Assembly: GCF_020360975.1 (NCBI RefSeq)
Contig: NW_025408668.1
Span: 7,502,001 to 7,566,000, forward strand
DNA length: 64,000 nt
Origin: Hirsutella rhossiliensis
Lineage: Eukaryota > Ascomycota > Sordariomycetes > Hypocreales > Ophiocordycipitaceae
Direction of reading: 5' to 3'
Part shown: positions 37,089 to 48,130 of the stretch, one piece after another
How positions within the stretch are numbered: the first letter of the stretch is position 1
Layout of the letters: each line of letters starts with the position of its first letter
The notes under the pieces: generated by a model
Seen by the model: the letters and a program-made list of their open reading frames with translations, nothing else
Databases searched by the model: none
What the model was told of the DNA's origin: nothing
Program-made: the position numbers and the translations under genes

Positions 37089-37853
37089 GTTGCTTTATCG
37101 ACTGGGGGTTTTGAAGTGCAGCCTGCCTGGATGACAGTCCAACGACGACTTGTGAAAACTTGACTTTGAGAGCAAGAGGCGAGCCGCGGCTTATGTCTCT
37201 CTTCGAGCAAGCTATCCACATGCAGTCAGCCGGGGAGCCTTCAGCCCCAATATCCAGCTACAAGTGCGGAGGGCGACATGCTCTGTACATGCGTCTACCG
37301 TCCGTGAGCCTTATTTGGCCCCCATTTGATGTATTGGCGTCGTAAACGGGAGCCTCGATTCGTCCTAACGGTAATAACGCCCCAAGGCCCCGAGGCTGCC
37401 CGCCAACGTGTATAACGCTTATTGGCCTCAGCTGTGACACAGAGTACAGGCGGGCACGAGGAGACCCCGCCAAAACAACAAACAGTACCTTTTTGTAGGC
37501 CTGTGCGTATATGAGCCGCGGCTTGATCAAGATAAATAACAGATTAGTGATAAATAGCGCTATACAAAGTATCGGGGACTTATTGGTCCATCTCTTCGAG
37601 GCGGCGAGTCGCCCTTATGTAAGTGTCGGCAGTTCTGTCTCGCCGCTTAGGCTCTTGAGAGTTGGATATTTCATTATATATAAGAAAGGTATATGAATAA
37701 ATAAAAGGTGTTTGAGTCTTGCCAGGCTTCAAGAAAGATATTAACGGGCATGGAGGTAAGTAGAAGGGCTCCACGTATAGGAATCAGTTGTGGTCCTTGA
37801 TAATTGAGAACATCGTCGACCTGACCCCCCCTTCACCTGACCAATGCCCTACC
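37089..37853. other. Intergenic region upstream of the NLR gene
   Basis: No coding frame stands out. It should hold the NLR promoter on the minus strand (37089-37400) and the 3' end of the hypothetical gene near 37850. Base composition is ordinary. Confidence 0.5.
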
Positions 37854-38534
37854 CTACTCTTTCTCTATACTACAAAAATAAAAGGACTGATGGTAATACT
37901 GTGGAGAAGTAAAGAGCGCAGTGGCTGACACATTGCAGGCAAGTGCTGGCAATTGAGGAGCTAGGTAATGACCAGGGGCAGAGAACCAACCACCTTGATA
38001 CCTGTCAAGACGCGACGGTAATATCTCGAGACGCCCGAGGTCAGGGCGGCCTTCAACAATAGTCAAGCGAAAAGCGACATCGGATTTAGGAATTGGGGGG
38101 TGATCCCGCCCGAGCCGCTTACAAAGGGTATGAAGGAGGCCAGAGCTGCTGACGCCAGCAGCAGTGACGAAAGTTGTATTCTGGCCATACACAGCGCGGA
38201 TCGCTTCGGGGTAGCAAGAGTTCAAAGGAGCCAAAGCAGGGCCGACAGATGGTAGAAGCTTGTCGGGGAGCGGGAAGCAGGGTGAAGACAAGGCTAGAGA
38301 AAAGAAATGGACAAGAAATACGAAGTGCCACCAGGCCAACCTGTCGACTCGCAGTCGGCACGATACACTAATGCTCTGAGTACATGGCAGGCAAGCTGCG
38401 AGATGAGGGGTGGAATACCTATCTAGGCTGTAACCCTGCTTAGAGAGTTCGGTATTAACGGAGGCGAGACGTTGAGCAGCATACTCGGCTTGATTTCGAT
38501 CTGTATCCCTGCGCGCAATGAAAAAAGAAGCCAT
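37854..38534 (-). CDS. Hypothetical protein (226 aa)
   Basis: The frame is open from an ATG at 38534 (context AAGTATGGC) to a stop at 37854; it is also open for 17 codons upstream but without an ATG. The N-terminal part is charged (A-R-R-D-T-D-R-N-Q-A-E-Y), the middle is hydrophobic (W-W-H-F-V-F-L-V-H-F-F-S-L-A-L), and the C-terminal half contains L-P-S-R-L-D-R-Y-Q-G-G-W-F-S. A possible intron (GTTGGC...CTCTAG) would remove the hydrophobic stretch. A pyrimidine-rich tract precedes the start at about 38600-38640. I recognise no family; it may be a real small gene or the relic of one. Confidence 0.5.
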   Translation of the reverse strand: MASFFIARRDTDRNQAEYAAQRLASVNTELSKQGYSLDRYSTPHLAACLPCTQSISVSCRLRVDRLAWWHFVFLVHFFSLALSSPCFPLPDKLLPSVGPALAPLNSCYPEAIRAVYGQNTTFVTAAGVSSSGLLHTLCKRLGRDHPPIPKSDVAFRLTIVEGRPDLGRLEILPSRLDRYQGGWFSAPGHYLAPQLPALACNVSATALFTSPQYYHQSFYFCSIEKE

Positions 38535-38946
38535 ACTTGAGGCTTTACAGCAGCATCTAGCTGCATAAAAGAAACAAGGGAGCAAGAGTAATATGTAGGT
38601 TGCTCAGATAAGCTTGATATTGAAGGTAAAAGAGAGATGGAAAAGCTGGATTCAAGTCGGCCTTTTATAGACGACTACTTTACGACTAAAAAATACGTTG
38701 AGAACCAGAAAATTTTAAAGTAGCGCATGAACGACTTAAAATTAAAGCACGCAAGTTATAACTAAACCTGTTGGAATACTAACCTGCTGAGTAACCCGTG
38801 CATCGGTAGCGATACCATCACGGTTCATGCACGACTCCCACGTGACACCCTACCCCGCGATCAGGGCACGCAGCCCCGGCTGCATGTCCCCATTACCGGG
38901 TGCACATTCCGTTTCTTGTAAATAGCTTCCTCTTCCCTAGTTAGTT
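38535..38946. other. Non-coding stretch with a probable split LTR
   Basis: 38640-38768 is AT-rich. From 38769 (TGTTGGAATACTAACC) the DNA may be the left half of the 5' LTR of the gypsy element whose gag starts at 46881, with the copia element inserted between the two halves. This is inference from position and TG...CA ends. Confidence 0.4.
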
Positions 38947-39234
38947 ACTCTCAAGCAGTGGCTTGAGAGCACAGTAGAAGAAATAGGGGCACAGAAAGGT
39001 AAATTTAGTGATGCATGTCCTGGTCTATCTATTGGGACAAGGGAGGGGCTTATATAGGTATAGTGACTATATATAGCTAGCTAAAAGAGGGCATTAGGAT
39101 GTTCCTATACCTAAGTTAGGCCTATATAATATCCTTAGGCTAGGGGAGTTATGTTAGTTAGGCAGGCTTCCTTATGCATAACTATTAGGTCTACTAAGCA
39201 TAACTATGGCCTCTTATGCCTACTCTCCTCAACA
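38947..39234 (-). repeat. 3' LTR of the copia element (288 bp)
   Basis: It is less RIPed than the right LTR over its first 60 bp and more RIPed at its far end (GCATAACTATTAGG against GCATGACTATTGGG on the right), so the two LTRs took different RIP hits. Confidence 0.88.
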
Positions 39235-39329
39235 CACCCCCTTGCCACCCTAGCTTCTAGATGGTGGGGCAATAGGTAGAGGAGGGTTCGGTCTAATAAA
39301 TATAAGGCTATTCCGATGTTAAATTCGGC

Positions 39330-39428
39330 TGCTTTGCTGTCTATTTAAGGAGGTTGTCTAAAAATAGGGGAGGCTCCTAATTATTGCTTTGCTGTCTATT
39401 TAAGGAGGTTGTCTAAAAATAGGGGAGG
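39330..39428. repeat. 44-bp direct duplication in the copia 3' region
   Basis: Units 39330-39373 and 39385-39428 are identical over 44 bp (starting TGCTTTGCTGTC) and are separated by 11 bp. They are unmutated although the neighbouring interior is RIPed. Confidence 0.9.
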
Positions 39429-39544
39429 TAAATGCAGTAAAAGGCAAAAGCCGGGACCCGAGAGGATAGGATATAAGGAGAACCCTCCTCTATATATCCT
39501 ATCTCCTCGGGCCCCTAAGTTCGTTAACCACGCCCCCCCTAGGG

Positions 39545-39630
39545 TATAGTTATATAACCTACTCTTTCGCCCTAAGGGGAGTCGAACTTACGATTAATAG
39601 GGTTATATAACCTACTCTTACCGTTTAACT
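39545..39630 (-). other. tRNA-like relic in the copia 3' region
   Basis: On the minus strand a D-arm-like string (TAGTTAAACGGTAAGAGTA), a GGTTATATAACC hairpin in the anticodon position, and a T-loop-like AGTTCGACTCC occur in the correct order and spacing. The hairpin and its GAGTAGG lead-in are repeated at 39550-39580. I cannot pair a full acceptor stem, so this is not called as a tRNA gene. Confidence 0.3.
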
Positions 39631-42620
39631 AGTAGTTATAAGTTATATTTATAACCTTCCTTATAAGGAGGGGCATAGTAGGGTATCCCTTTAAGTGGCC
39701 TAGGTACTATAGTACCTTTACTAGCGACGTTATTATTTAGGATAAAAGTAATCTTAAAAGTAGGCTTTTTAATAATATATTCCTTATATTAATTAGTCTT
39801 AATTTAGTAAAGCTATTATAATTATCATAAGTTTAAGCGCTATAGTATTATACTAATTAAGGGGTAGTCTAATAATAGCTTTACTTCTTAGTAGTAAATA
39901 GGGCTAACTTCTACCCCTTAGATCTTTATAGTTTCTTAACTAAATTAAGATCTAACTACGCTATTAAAATCCCCTAATCTTAGTATATATAGTAGTGCTC
40001 TTATTATTAGGATCTAGCGATTATCGAGTTCGCTATAGTAAGGAGATATTACTCCTTAATATAGTAGTTAGGTATATTATCTCTTAATATATCTTCCGGC
40101 TATATTACTAGTCCTAGTTACTTAATAAAGCTCTAATACTTTTAGTATATAAGCGCCTTTATTATACTATTAGCTAGGTTATCTACTAATACGATCTAGC
40201 TAACTTATATCTAATCTTACTATACCTCCTAACGAAGCTAGTATCTATAAACGTTAACGTACTTAAGGTTCCTCTTAAGCTTCGCGCTTAATTTAGTTAG
40301 AAGCCTAATAGTCTAAAAGTTATTATACTAGAGCTCTATAGTCCCTTTAATACTAATACTAAGCTCCTTAATTAGTCGGCTAAATACTACCTATTCCTTA
40401 ACTATCTATAAGAGTGCTAATAATTTAGCTTTTATAGAGGACGTTATTATAGTAGCTTACTTAGTAGCTTTCTAGTTAATTAGCCTACTAAGGAGTAGGA
40501 ATATATATCCTTATAAGGACTTCCTAGTCTCTAGGTTATCGGCGTATAAGGAGTCGGATATATATATTAGCCGCCTTATTAAGTTTATCGCCGTAAAGTA
40601 GATATAGCGGTTTCTTATATAATAGAGGTAAGCTAGGCACTTATATGCTTCGTGCCTATAGCGCGGCCTAGGGTTATAATTATATTAGGCTAGCTTTCTA
40701 GCTATAAATGCGATATCTAGCCTAGTATAAATTACTAGATAAATATAAGAAGGTATAAGTAATAAGCGTAGAATCGGGTAATCGATAACGTAAGCGGAAA
40801 GATCGGTCGAAGGAGTATAGGGTAGGATTTTGTCCGGAATTTATAACGAGTATATAAGGAGCCGAATAATATATTAAAAGAATAGCGTTGCAAAAGATAC
40901 TTGCTTATTCTATCTACTACTCCTAGGGAAATCCTTCGTCTTTTATAGACTATTGCTCGCCCACTAGTAGACCAATTAGTTAGCTTTCTAGCACATTCTA
41001 TAGTGCTTGAAAAGCTCTATCTATAGTATATCTTCCTAACTTAGTAGGTGGTCTGATTATAGCGTGATAGTTAACGTAAGACTATGGGTTCTAGCATAAG
41101 TAGTGGATTTAACTAGAATGTTCTATGCCCTACCTATTCTCGTATCGCGGATATCTTCGGAACCGCTAGGCCAAAATAGGCAATAGGGTATCCGTTCTGC
41201 TCGTAATTGACTTATGCATTTTATGCATATTTTTGTTTGTAAGGATAGGCTTATCCTAACCCGCCTTTCCTAGAGGAAGGTATAGATGTCTAGTAGAGGT
41301 CTTTGTCTTTTAAGGGTTATTCCCTTAGACTGTATTATAGAGCCTCTTTTTACTAGCTTATTCTATAAAGCCTCCCTATGCCTATTATTTCTTTATAACA
41401 GTAAAATAGGAATATAAGGGTATATTCTTATAATAAATAAGCGACCTAATTAAAGAGATATATTTATATATCTCTTCCTTTAAGGCCTACTTTTTATAGC
41501 GGACGAGCTCTTCTATTATTAGCGAGATCTTAGGCTTATAAAGGATATTATTATTAAGGATATAATATTTCTTTATAGTCTTAGAGATATAGGAAGCTTA
41601 CGAGAGCTATATCTTCTTAAGATCCTTATCCTTAATAATCTTAATACTAAGGAACTAGCATAGCTCTCCTATATATATAACGGTGTATTTCTTTATAATA
41701 GCCTTATATAGCTCTTCTTAATCTTATTTTTACCTTTTTAGATATATTATAACGATATTATCCACGAAGATAAAGATAATAACGCCCTTATAAACTAGTA
41801 CGTAGGCGTCTTTTACTAGCTACTAAGCTCCTAGTTTAGTAAAGAAACTAGATATCTCTTTAAACTATAGCTTTAGAGAGATATAGAGCCCGTATAGTAC
41901 TTTTAATAGCTTTAGGCATAGCCTAGGTATTAAGAATCCCGGTAGAGGCTAGTAATAGACTTCTTAATATAGGATTGCGTATAGAAATACTGTTTTTATA
42001 TTATATTATTTTGTCTCGAAGTCTTTAAGGTAGTAGAAGGCTATTAGTAGTCGAAATATTCGTGCTTATAGGGTAGCTATATATATATCCTTGTTACCTT
42101 CGGGTTATAGGTCTCTATAAACTATAATACGTACTTTAAAGCATATAATATACCCTTATTTATCGGTCTTATATATAAAGACCTAATATAAGGGGATTAG
42201 GAAGTAACCTTTCTATTTAATAATAGCTTTTAGGATAGTCTTCTACGTGCCCCTTACTAGGTTTTCCTCTATTTTGCGGTCTATAGCTTCCTTCTACTTG
42301 TATGCGAATTCTAAAGCTATTGCCGCGTTAAAAGAGGTAGGGGGAGGCGGTATATCTTTAACGTAAAGCTTATACTTACTTACCTTTACGATAATATTAT
42401 TAATAAGGGATTTCTTAGGCCTATAAGCCCGTTTTCCTTTAATAACGTTGCTTAGGTTAATCCCTTATAATATATCCTTTCGTCTACGTTATTCTTATAT
42501 TTATAATATCCTTAAGCCGGCCCTACTAACCGCTAGGTTAAGGGTATAGGGTTCGGACTAAGGGTTATCTTCTTAAACCTATACTATAATCGTTCCTTTA
42601 CCCCCTAAGTTAAGAGGTAT

Positions 42621-42995
42621 TTTAACGGGCAAGATCATACCCCTATAGACATCAGCCCGTTAGAGGGATAAGACCCCTAGCACCCCCTCTAACTTTCTTC
42701 TAAGTGTACTTAAAGGCGTTATAAAGACCTCGATTATCTAATTAGGCAGCATCCTTAATCATAGTTAATTTAAATTTTTTGTTTTTCCCCTTTAAAGTAG
42801 ATGCCGCTAGTTGCGCGACTCTAGCAGAAACGAAGAGGCATAGAGTAAAGAAATCTCTAAGACTCGCATTTATAACCTAAAGCCCATAGAGCTATATGCA
42901 GACCAAGTAATTAGATGATTGCGCAGTCAATTGCTCTGCTAATCCTTTGCCACGTGCTGCGCGTGCTTTAGGTGTGTGCCCTCGTCCCCGTTAAA
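42621..42995 (+). repeat. Solo LTR of family D, inserted in copia pol
   Basis: It is 375 bp with the same TTTAACGGG/CCCGTTAAA ends as element D and a 4-bp target duplication GTAT (42617-42620, 42996-42999). It keeps many CpA and TpG sites lost in the other two copies, so it is either younger or escaped RIP. Confidence 0.93.
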
Positions 42996-45900
42996 GTATA
43001 TTATTGCGTTCGTCTTAAGGAGATAAGTCGATTAATATAGGTATTATATCTTTAAGCTATCTCCTTAACGAGATATAGGAGGGGTTGCTAGCTATAGTAT
43101 CTATTATAGGCGTAGGAGGTATAGAGCTTAGTAACTTCGTATTAAATATAGTATTAAGTAGAAGGGGTAATATTAAAATCTCTATCCCTAGGCCTACTAT
43201 TTCCGGAGGGGAAAGATATATATATCTATATAATCCCTATAAGGGCGTCTTTAATCCCTAATCTTCTAGAGTATATAAGGGTAATAGGTCCTATAGGAGG
43301 GTAATTACTTCTTCCGGCGTCTAACCGTTATCTATATTATTATCGGATAAACTTAGTACCCTAAAGGTTTTAGGTTCCCCGCTATTTATAACGTCGGTTA
43401 CGGCTATATCTTTAAGGATATCGTAGCTATATATTTAGACTAGCTAAGCTTACTCTTCTCTTTTTATATTATAGCTTATAAACTCGTTAAACTATATATT
43501 AGCTAATACTATTAGTTTATTCTATTTAATTAACGGTATCTATACGACGTATTATTAAGTAGACCTATAGCCTACTAGGTAGCCGATATAAGCTCTCTAC
43601 TTAAAGGGTAATTGCGTCTTATATAACTTAATATATTTTAATACTATAATTATTATTAGGAACGCTATATAGCTAAAGACCCTTAAATATATAATATCTA
43701 GTTTAATATCTTTAATATAGTAATATAGTAGATTATTTTCTTTTATCTAGGTCTACTAACGCTTGTATAGGCTTTGCTAGCTATAATTATATAATTCGAA
43801 GGGTATTATATTAAGTAGGTATACCGCTATACGGTATATCTCTAGCTATAGCTCTTCTAGAAGCTTTAAGTTAAGCCTTATAACCCTTACTTTTTCCTTT
43901 ACTATTGCCCTTAATCTCTTTATATAACCGTTTTACGTAGGCGTTAAAGGGGCTAACTATATAACTCGTATCCCTCTATTAGTTATATAATCTATTTATT
44001 CTATTATTAAAAGAGCCCTTTCCCCGTTAGTAACTAATATAGTTATTTTAACTCTATACTAGGTCTTAAGTAACGCTATAAAGTTATTAAAGATATCCTT
44101 AATACCCGTTTTTCTTTCTATTAGGTAATAGAACCTTATAGATATATCGATATAGGTAAATAGGGCGAAGTTCTTTTCCCTATTATATACTATTATAGGG
44201 CTAGGGTAAAGGTTAAAGCTAACTTATACCCCTAGACCTTTAGGCCTTAGAAATAGTATTTTTCTCGAGACTTCCCTCTTAGCTTTCCTTATTACGTATA
44301 TCTAATAGCTATATATTATAGGGCCTTAAAGCTTAGTGCCTAGGCAGGCTTCTAATAGCTTCTCTAGTAATTTTAGACTAGGATGCCTAAGGCGGCGATA
44401 CTATAGGTTACCTACCCCCCTAGTTAGCGGCTTAGGCGCTTATATAACTACGAATACCCGCTTATACTATAAGAGTGTTCCTATTACGAATTAACCTTCG
44501 AAGTCGGTTAGTTTAATACGAACCTCCTTTATAGGTTCTAAATAAAGGTATCCTAGGAGCTAGTTCTAGAATATCCCTACCGTTATCCCTAGCCTAGCTA
44601 AGAAGACACTTATCGGTATTTCTAAGATAAAGTAAGCATTTAGTAAGGTTATCTTTCTACTATTAATTATAGGGATAACTACTATTCCTATTCCTTATAC
44701 CCTAAAGGCTTAGTCTCTAACCTAGACTTCGTTATTAGAACCCTACTTAAAGATTCCTTCCTAGAACTAACCTAGGTTATTAAAGAGGTTAATATCGGCC
44801 CCTAAGTTATATATTAATTTATCGGTAAGTAACGGCGTTCCCTTAATAGCCGTGTTTACCCTAGATAGAGTAACCGTGTTAATAGTCTTTCCTAGCCTAT
44901 TATTACTAATAATAGTATCTACTAGTTCTCTTCCTTTAGGGTAGGAGTTAGGGGTCTAGGCTATATATTTTACTTTCTCGTCTAGATAGTCCTTTAGCCG
45001 TTTTTCGATATTCTATTTAGCTAGATTACTATATTTCTAGCCTAACGGGGGCTTCTTATTATATATTACCTATAGTAAGTAGCAATTTTCCTACTAGCTT
45101 ATTAAGCTATTAACGTGCTGCTTATAGCTAGCGTATTTAGCTTAGGTGTCTAATTTCCTAGAGATTTAATTAGCGCTTCCCCTTTTTATAGGTAGTTACG
45201 ACTTCTTCTTATAGGTATATTCTTATTTAAAGTTAGCGATTAGGTTCCTTAGGGGAAGTTAATCTTTACCGTGTCTTTTATTATAAAGGTCGAGAGCCCT
45301 TATTATTATAGACTAATATAGGTCCTACTCGTCTACCGCTATAAGAAAATCCTATTTAATTCTTATATCGTTAAGTATATTAACCTTAAGGTCTCGTAAA
45401 TCTATAATAATTTAGTCGAGCTATTCTACCTATGCTTTCTAGTCTCGCGTGCCTCTTTTATTAATAGAGGTCGTATATCTCTCGTAAATTAGCTTTTTCT
45501 CCTCTACCCTTAAAGGCAGGGCTTGCTTCTTTAATTTCCTGATTTTCTCTCTTAGGCTATTATATATTAGGGTTATCCTATAAAGCCCTTTATTAATCGT
45601 TTTCTTAATTAATTCTCTAAGTGCGATTAGGGCTTTCTACTAGACCTTATAGCAATCGAATTATAGCTAGAACCTTTTCTCGAGGTTACGAAAGGAGTCC
45701 TTTATATCCTAGTATCGTTCGTTATAGCCTATTCGCCTCGCTAGGAATATAGCCTCGGTTTTATCTTCTTATTAGGAAGGTCTCCCTCTAAGGTTAATAA
45801 TAAATTGCTCCTAGTCTAGCTATTAGGGTTATTTAAGCTCCTTTATACCGTCTAGGTTAGTATATTCCTAAATCTTATAAGTCTAGGCCTACGATTTAAT

Positions 45901-46208
45901 CCCCCTAATCTATAGGGTCTAATCGAGGCTTTCCTTTAGTCTTACGATATAATTATCCCCTCTTACTTCCTTTAACGTTATCTTAGGAAAATAAGGGGTT
46001 CTAGCTTAATAAGTAATATCCTTCTTTAAGGGATACGTAATTATAATTTATATAATTCGTGTATTTCTAGTAGTGCCCCTTAGTATAGCTAGGTTCCTTG
46101 CCTTAATACCACGATTTAAGCGTTATAACGGCGTTAATAGCTCGTAAATAGCTTTAAAGGTAATATCGGCGGGCAAAAGATAATCTAGCCGTGCAGGCCG
46201 GGCTTATA

Positions 46209-46496
46209 ACTCTTAAGCAGTGGCTTAAGAGCATAGTAGAAGAAATAGGGGCATAGAAAGGTAAATTTAGTAATATATATCCTAGTCTATCTATTAGGAC
46301 AAGGGAGGGGCTTATATAGGTATAGTGACCACACATAGCTAGCTAAAAGAGGGCATTAGGATGTTCCTATACCTAAGTTAGGCCTACATAATGTCCTTAG
46401 GCTAGGGGAGTTATATTGGTCAGGCAGGCTTCCTTATGCATGACTATTGGGTCCACTGGGCATGACTGTGGCCTCTTATGCCCACTCTCCTCAACA
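46209..46496 (-). repeat. 5' LTR of the copia element (288 bp)
   Basis: Same length as the left LTR; on the coding strand it begins TGTTGAGGAGAG at 46496. Its end lies next to CTTATAAGCC, after which gag begins within about 20 bp. Confidence 0.88.
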
Positions 46497-46880
46497 GCTA
46501 CAATTGAAGTCATCACAGGTTACCCCTACCTCGAAGTGACTGTGACTCAGCCTACAGCTTGTGCGCATGCGTATCTGTAGGCACATAGGTGCCTACCATC
46601 ACTGATCAGTGGTTCCAGGTCCCGAAGGAGCCATAGAGCAGCAAGGTAGACGAAGAGTCACCGATCTAATCCGCCTGCAATTCACCGTGCCGTTCGGAGA
46701 AAGTGATACTTTTCCTCCACGGGTAGAAGAGGCAAACTTCCTAATTCGTTCCGCCGAGCAACTCACCGACCGTTCGAAGGAAAGGAAAAGACATAGCTTA
46801 GCTGCGTCAGCAACGCATTCCGACTCCCTCGCGATTGTGCTTTAATCAGTACAATTGATTACTACAATTCACCTCCGACA
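46497..46880 (+). other. Right part of a split gypsy 5' LTR and leader
   Basis: The right half of a possible LTR would end at GATCA (46608), one base before TGGTTCCAGGTCCCG, a plausible tRNA-type primer-binding site starting with TGG. The leader then runs to the gag ATG at 46881. An open 78-codon frame (46609-46845) in it is probably not a gene. Inference. Confidence 0.4.
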
Positions 46881-47890
46881 CTATGTCTGCAGGACCTAGC
46901 AGCAGTGCCCCGGGAGGCAGTAGTAATACCCCCGTCCCTACTATCTCTATTACTCGCGATCCCCCAAGCCAGGAGAGAGTGCAAGGATAGCTAGATAAAT
47001 ACACTAGCATACCGATCGACATATTAGACATTGACCTATCCCTCTAGCATACCCCTGTGAACCTAGAGGAAGACCCCTCACCACGCCACTTAATTACACA
47101 GCTCGCCCGTGCGTAGACCGACTATAAGAGAGCCAATGTAGGAAGAATCGACACTCTTATTATATTCTAAGAGCACTTCGAAGGATGGAATAGTGCACTC
47201 TTTAGAAGGATTAAGCCAACGATTCGAGCTGCATTCGTTAACTATCTTCGTACGAAGGAAGTGATCACTGGCCCCTTAGGAAGAAGCCGACATGACTATC
47301 TTCTCGCTTCCCTCGTCACCGAAGAATATTGGGAAACCCAGGATACCCCAGTCACCTCCATCGACGAAGGAGCACAACCCACGCCCGCAGCGATCCCTTT
47401 GCCCCTCTCACCACCTATCAACCGCCTATACAACCTGTCTAGCAGGCCACTTAATCCGTCACCCCAACCACTTTTACAAACGCTCCGACGAGCTACACCT
47501 TCCCTCACCGCACAAGGATAGCTCCCCAGGTAACACCAGCCCCCCCTATTACCTACCCCAATTCAGTGGCGATTCCCCCAAGAGCCAAGTCAGATCCGCC
47601 ACAATACACCCCATACCGCACATTGCCACCACGAGACGTGCCGAACACTCCGACCAATGCCCAGACTCTCGCCCTCTTCGTCAAGATTTAGAATAAGGAA
47701 GATACCTACTTAGGTCAACCTTATAATCTCCTTAACGATAAGATTAGGAACTTCCTAACCACCTACCGTTCGGTTGAAGTCCCCGAGAGTCAGCTACACG
47801 CCTTTCTCCCCCGCGCCCTTATAGGTCGAGCAAAGACCTACTATAACCTTTATCTTAACCTAGACCTCACGTTCGCCGTGTTGAGACATA
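46881..47890 (+). pseudogene. gypsy gag fragment G
   Basis: The start ATG lies in CACTATGTCTGC and is followed by S-A-G-P-S-S-S-A-P-G-G. The frame reads through TAG stops at former Gln codons (46987, 47053 and others). It shows the gag-typical stretches W-N-S-A-L-F-R-R-I-K-P near 47190 and L-L-N-D-K-I-R-N-F-L-T-T-Y-R-S near 47740, ending with Y-Y-N-L-Y-L-N-L-D-L-T-F near 47870. A short frameshift lies near 47525. The sequence ends abruptly at about 47890 before any zinc knuckle or protease, so the element is truncated. Confidence 0.75.
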
Positions 47891-48130
47891 GACCAAGATA
47901 TATTTAGGCAGCACCTATAAGTGGTGAGTCACTGGATAGTGGCACGGACGTGCCGCTATGTATATATGTATGTTGAGAGCTGTCAGATAGAATAGAATAG
48001 AAGTAAGTTCAATCGCAACAGTCCTGAAGCGGAAGTTCAACCTAACGGACTTTTGGGGTCGGTACGAGTGGCAGGGCAGGGGTTCCAGTCACCACCATAG
48101 CCTATATTGGCTAAGTGGCCACCTAGACTT
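47891..48130. other. Junction DNA between gag fragment and helicase fragment
   Basis: No gene. It contains a short palindrome (GGCACGGACGTGCC, 47941-47954) and an imperfect GAATA repeat near 47995. Could be an LTR remnant; no partner is in the window. Confidence 0.35.

Larger units (their letters stand above)
39240..46200 (-). pseudogene. copia gag-pol, RIP-inactivated
   Basis: The minus-strand frame starts near 46190 with L-D-Y-L-L-P-A-D-I-T-F-K-A-I-Y-E, a copia gag N-terminus. Integrase-like sequence occupies about 44900-43000 and RT about 42600-41000, with the catalytic box F-V-D-N at 41768-41757 (ancestral VDD). RNase H follows to about 39700. Gln and Trp codons are TAA/TAG throughout. 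The gene is also broken by the solo LTR at 42621-42995. Confidence 0.82.
38947..46496 (-). mobile_element. Ty1/copia element, minus strand, RIPed
   Basis: It has two 288-bp LTRs (38947-39234 and 46209-46496) in direct orientation; on the coding strand they begin TGTTGAGGAGAG. The polypurine tract GGCAAGGGGGTG adjoins the left (3') LTR. The minus-strand order is gag, protease, integrase, RT, RNase H, as in copia. The interior is strongly RIPed except the last 240 bp before the 3' LTR. Flanks are GTTAC and GCTAC, a near-matching target duplication. A family-D solo LTR interrupts pol. Confidence 0.87.

Noticed and set aside
47292..47696. 134-codon plus-strand frame
   Set aside because: Out of frame with the gag it overlaps; His/Pro-rich shadow.
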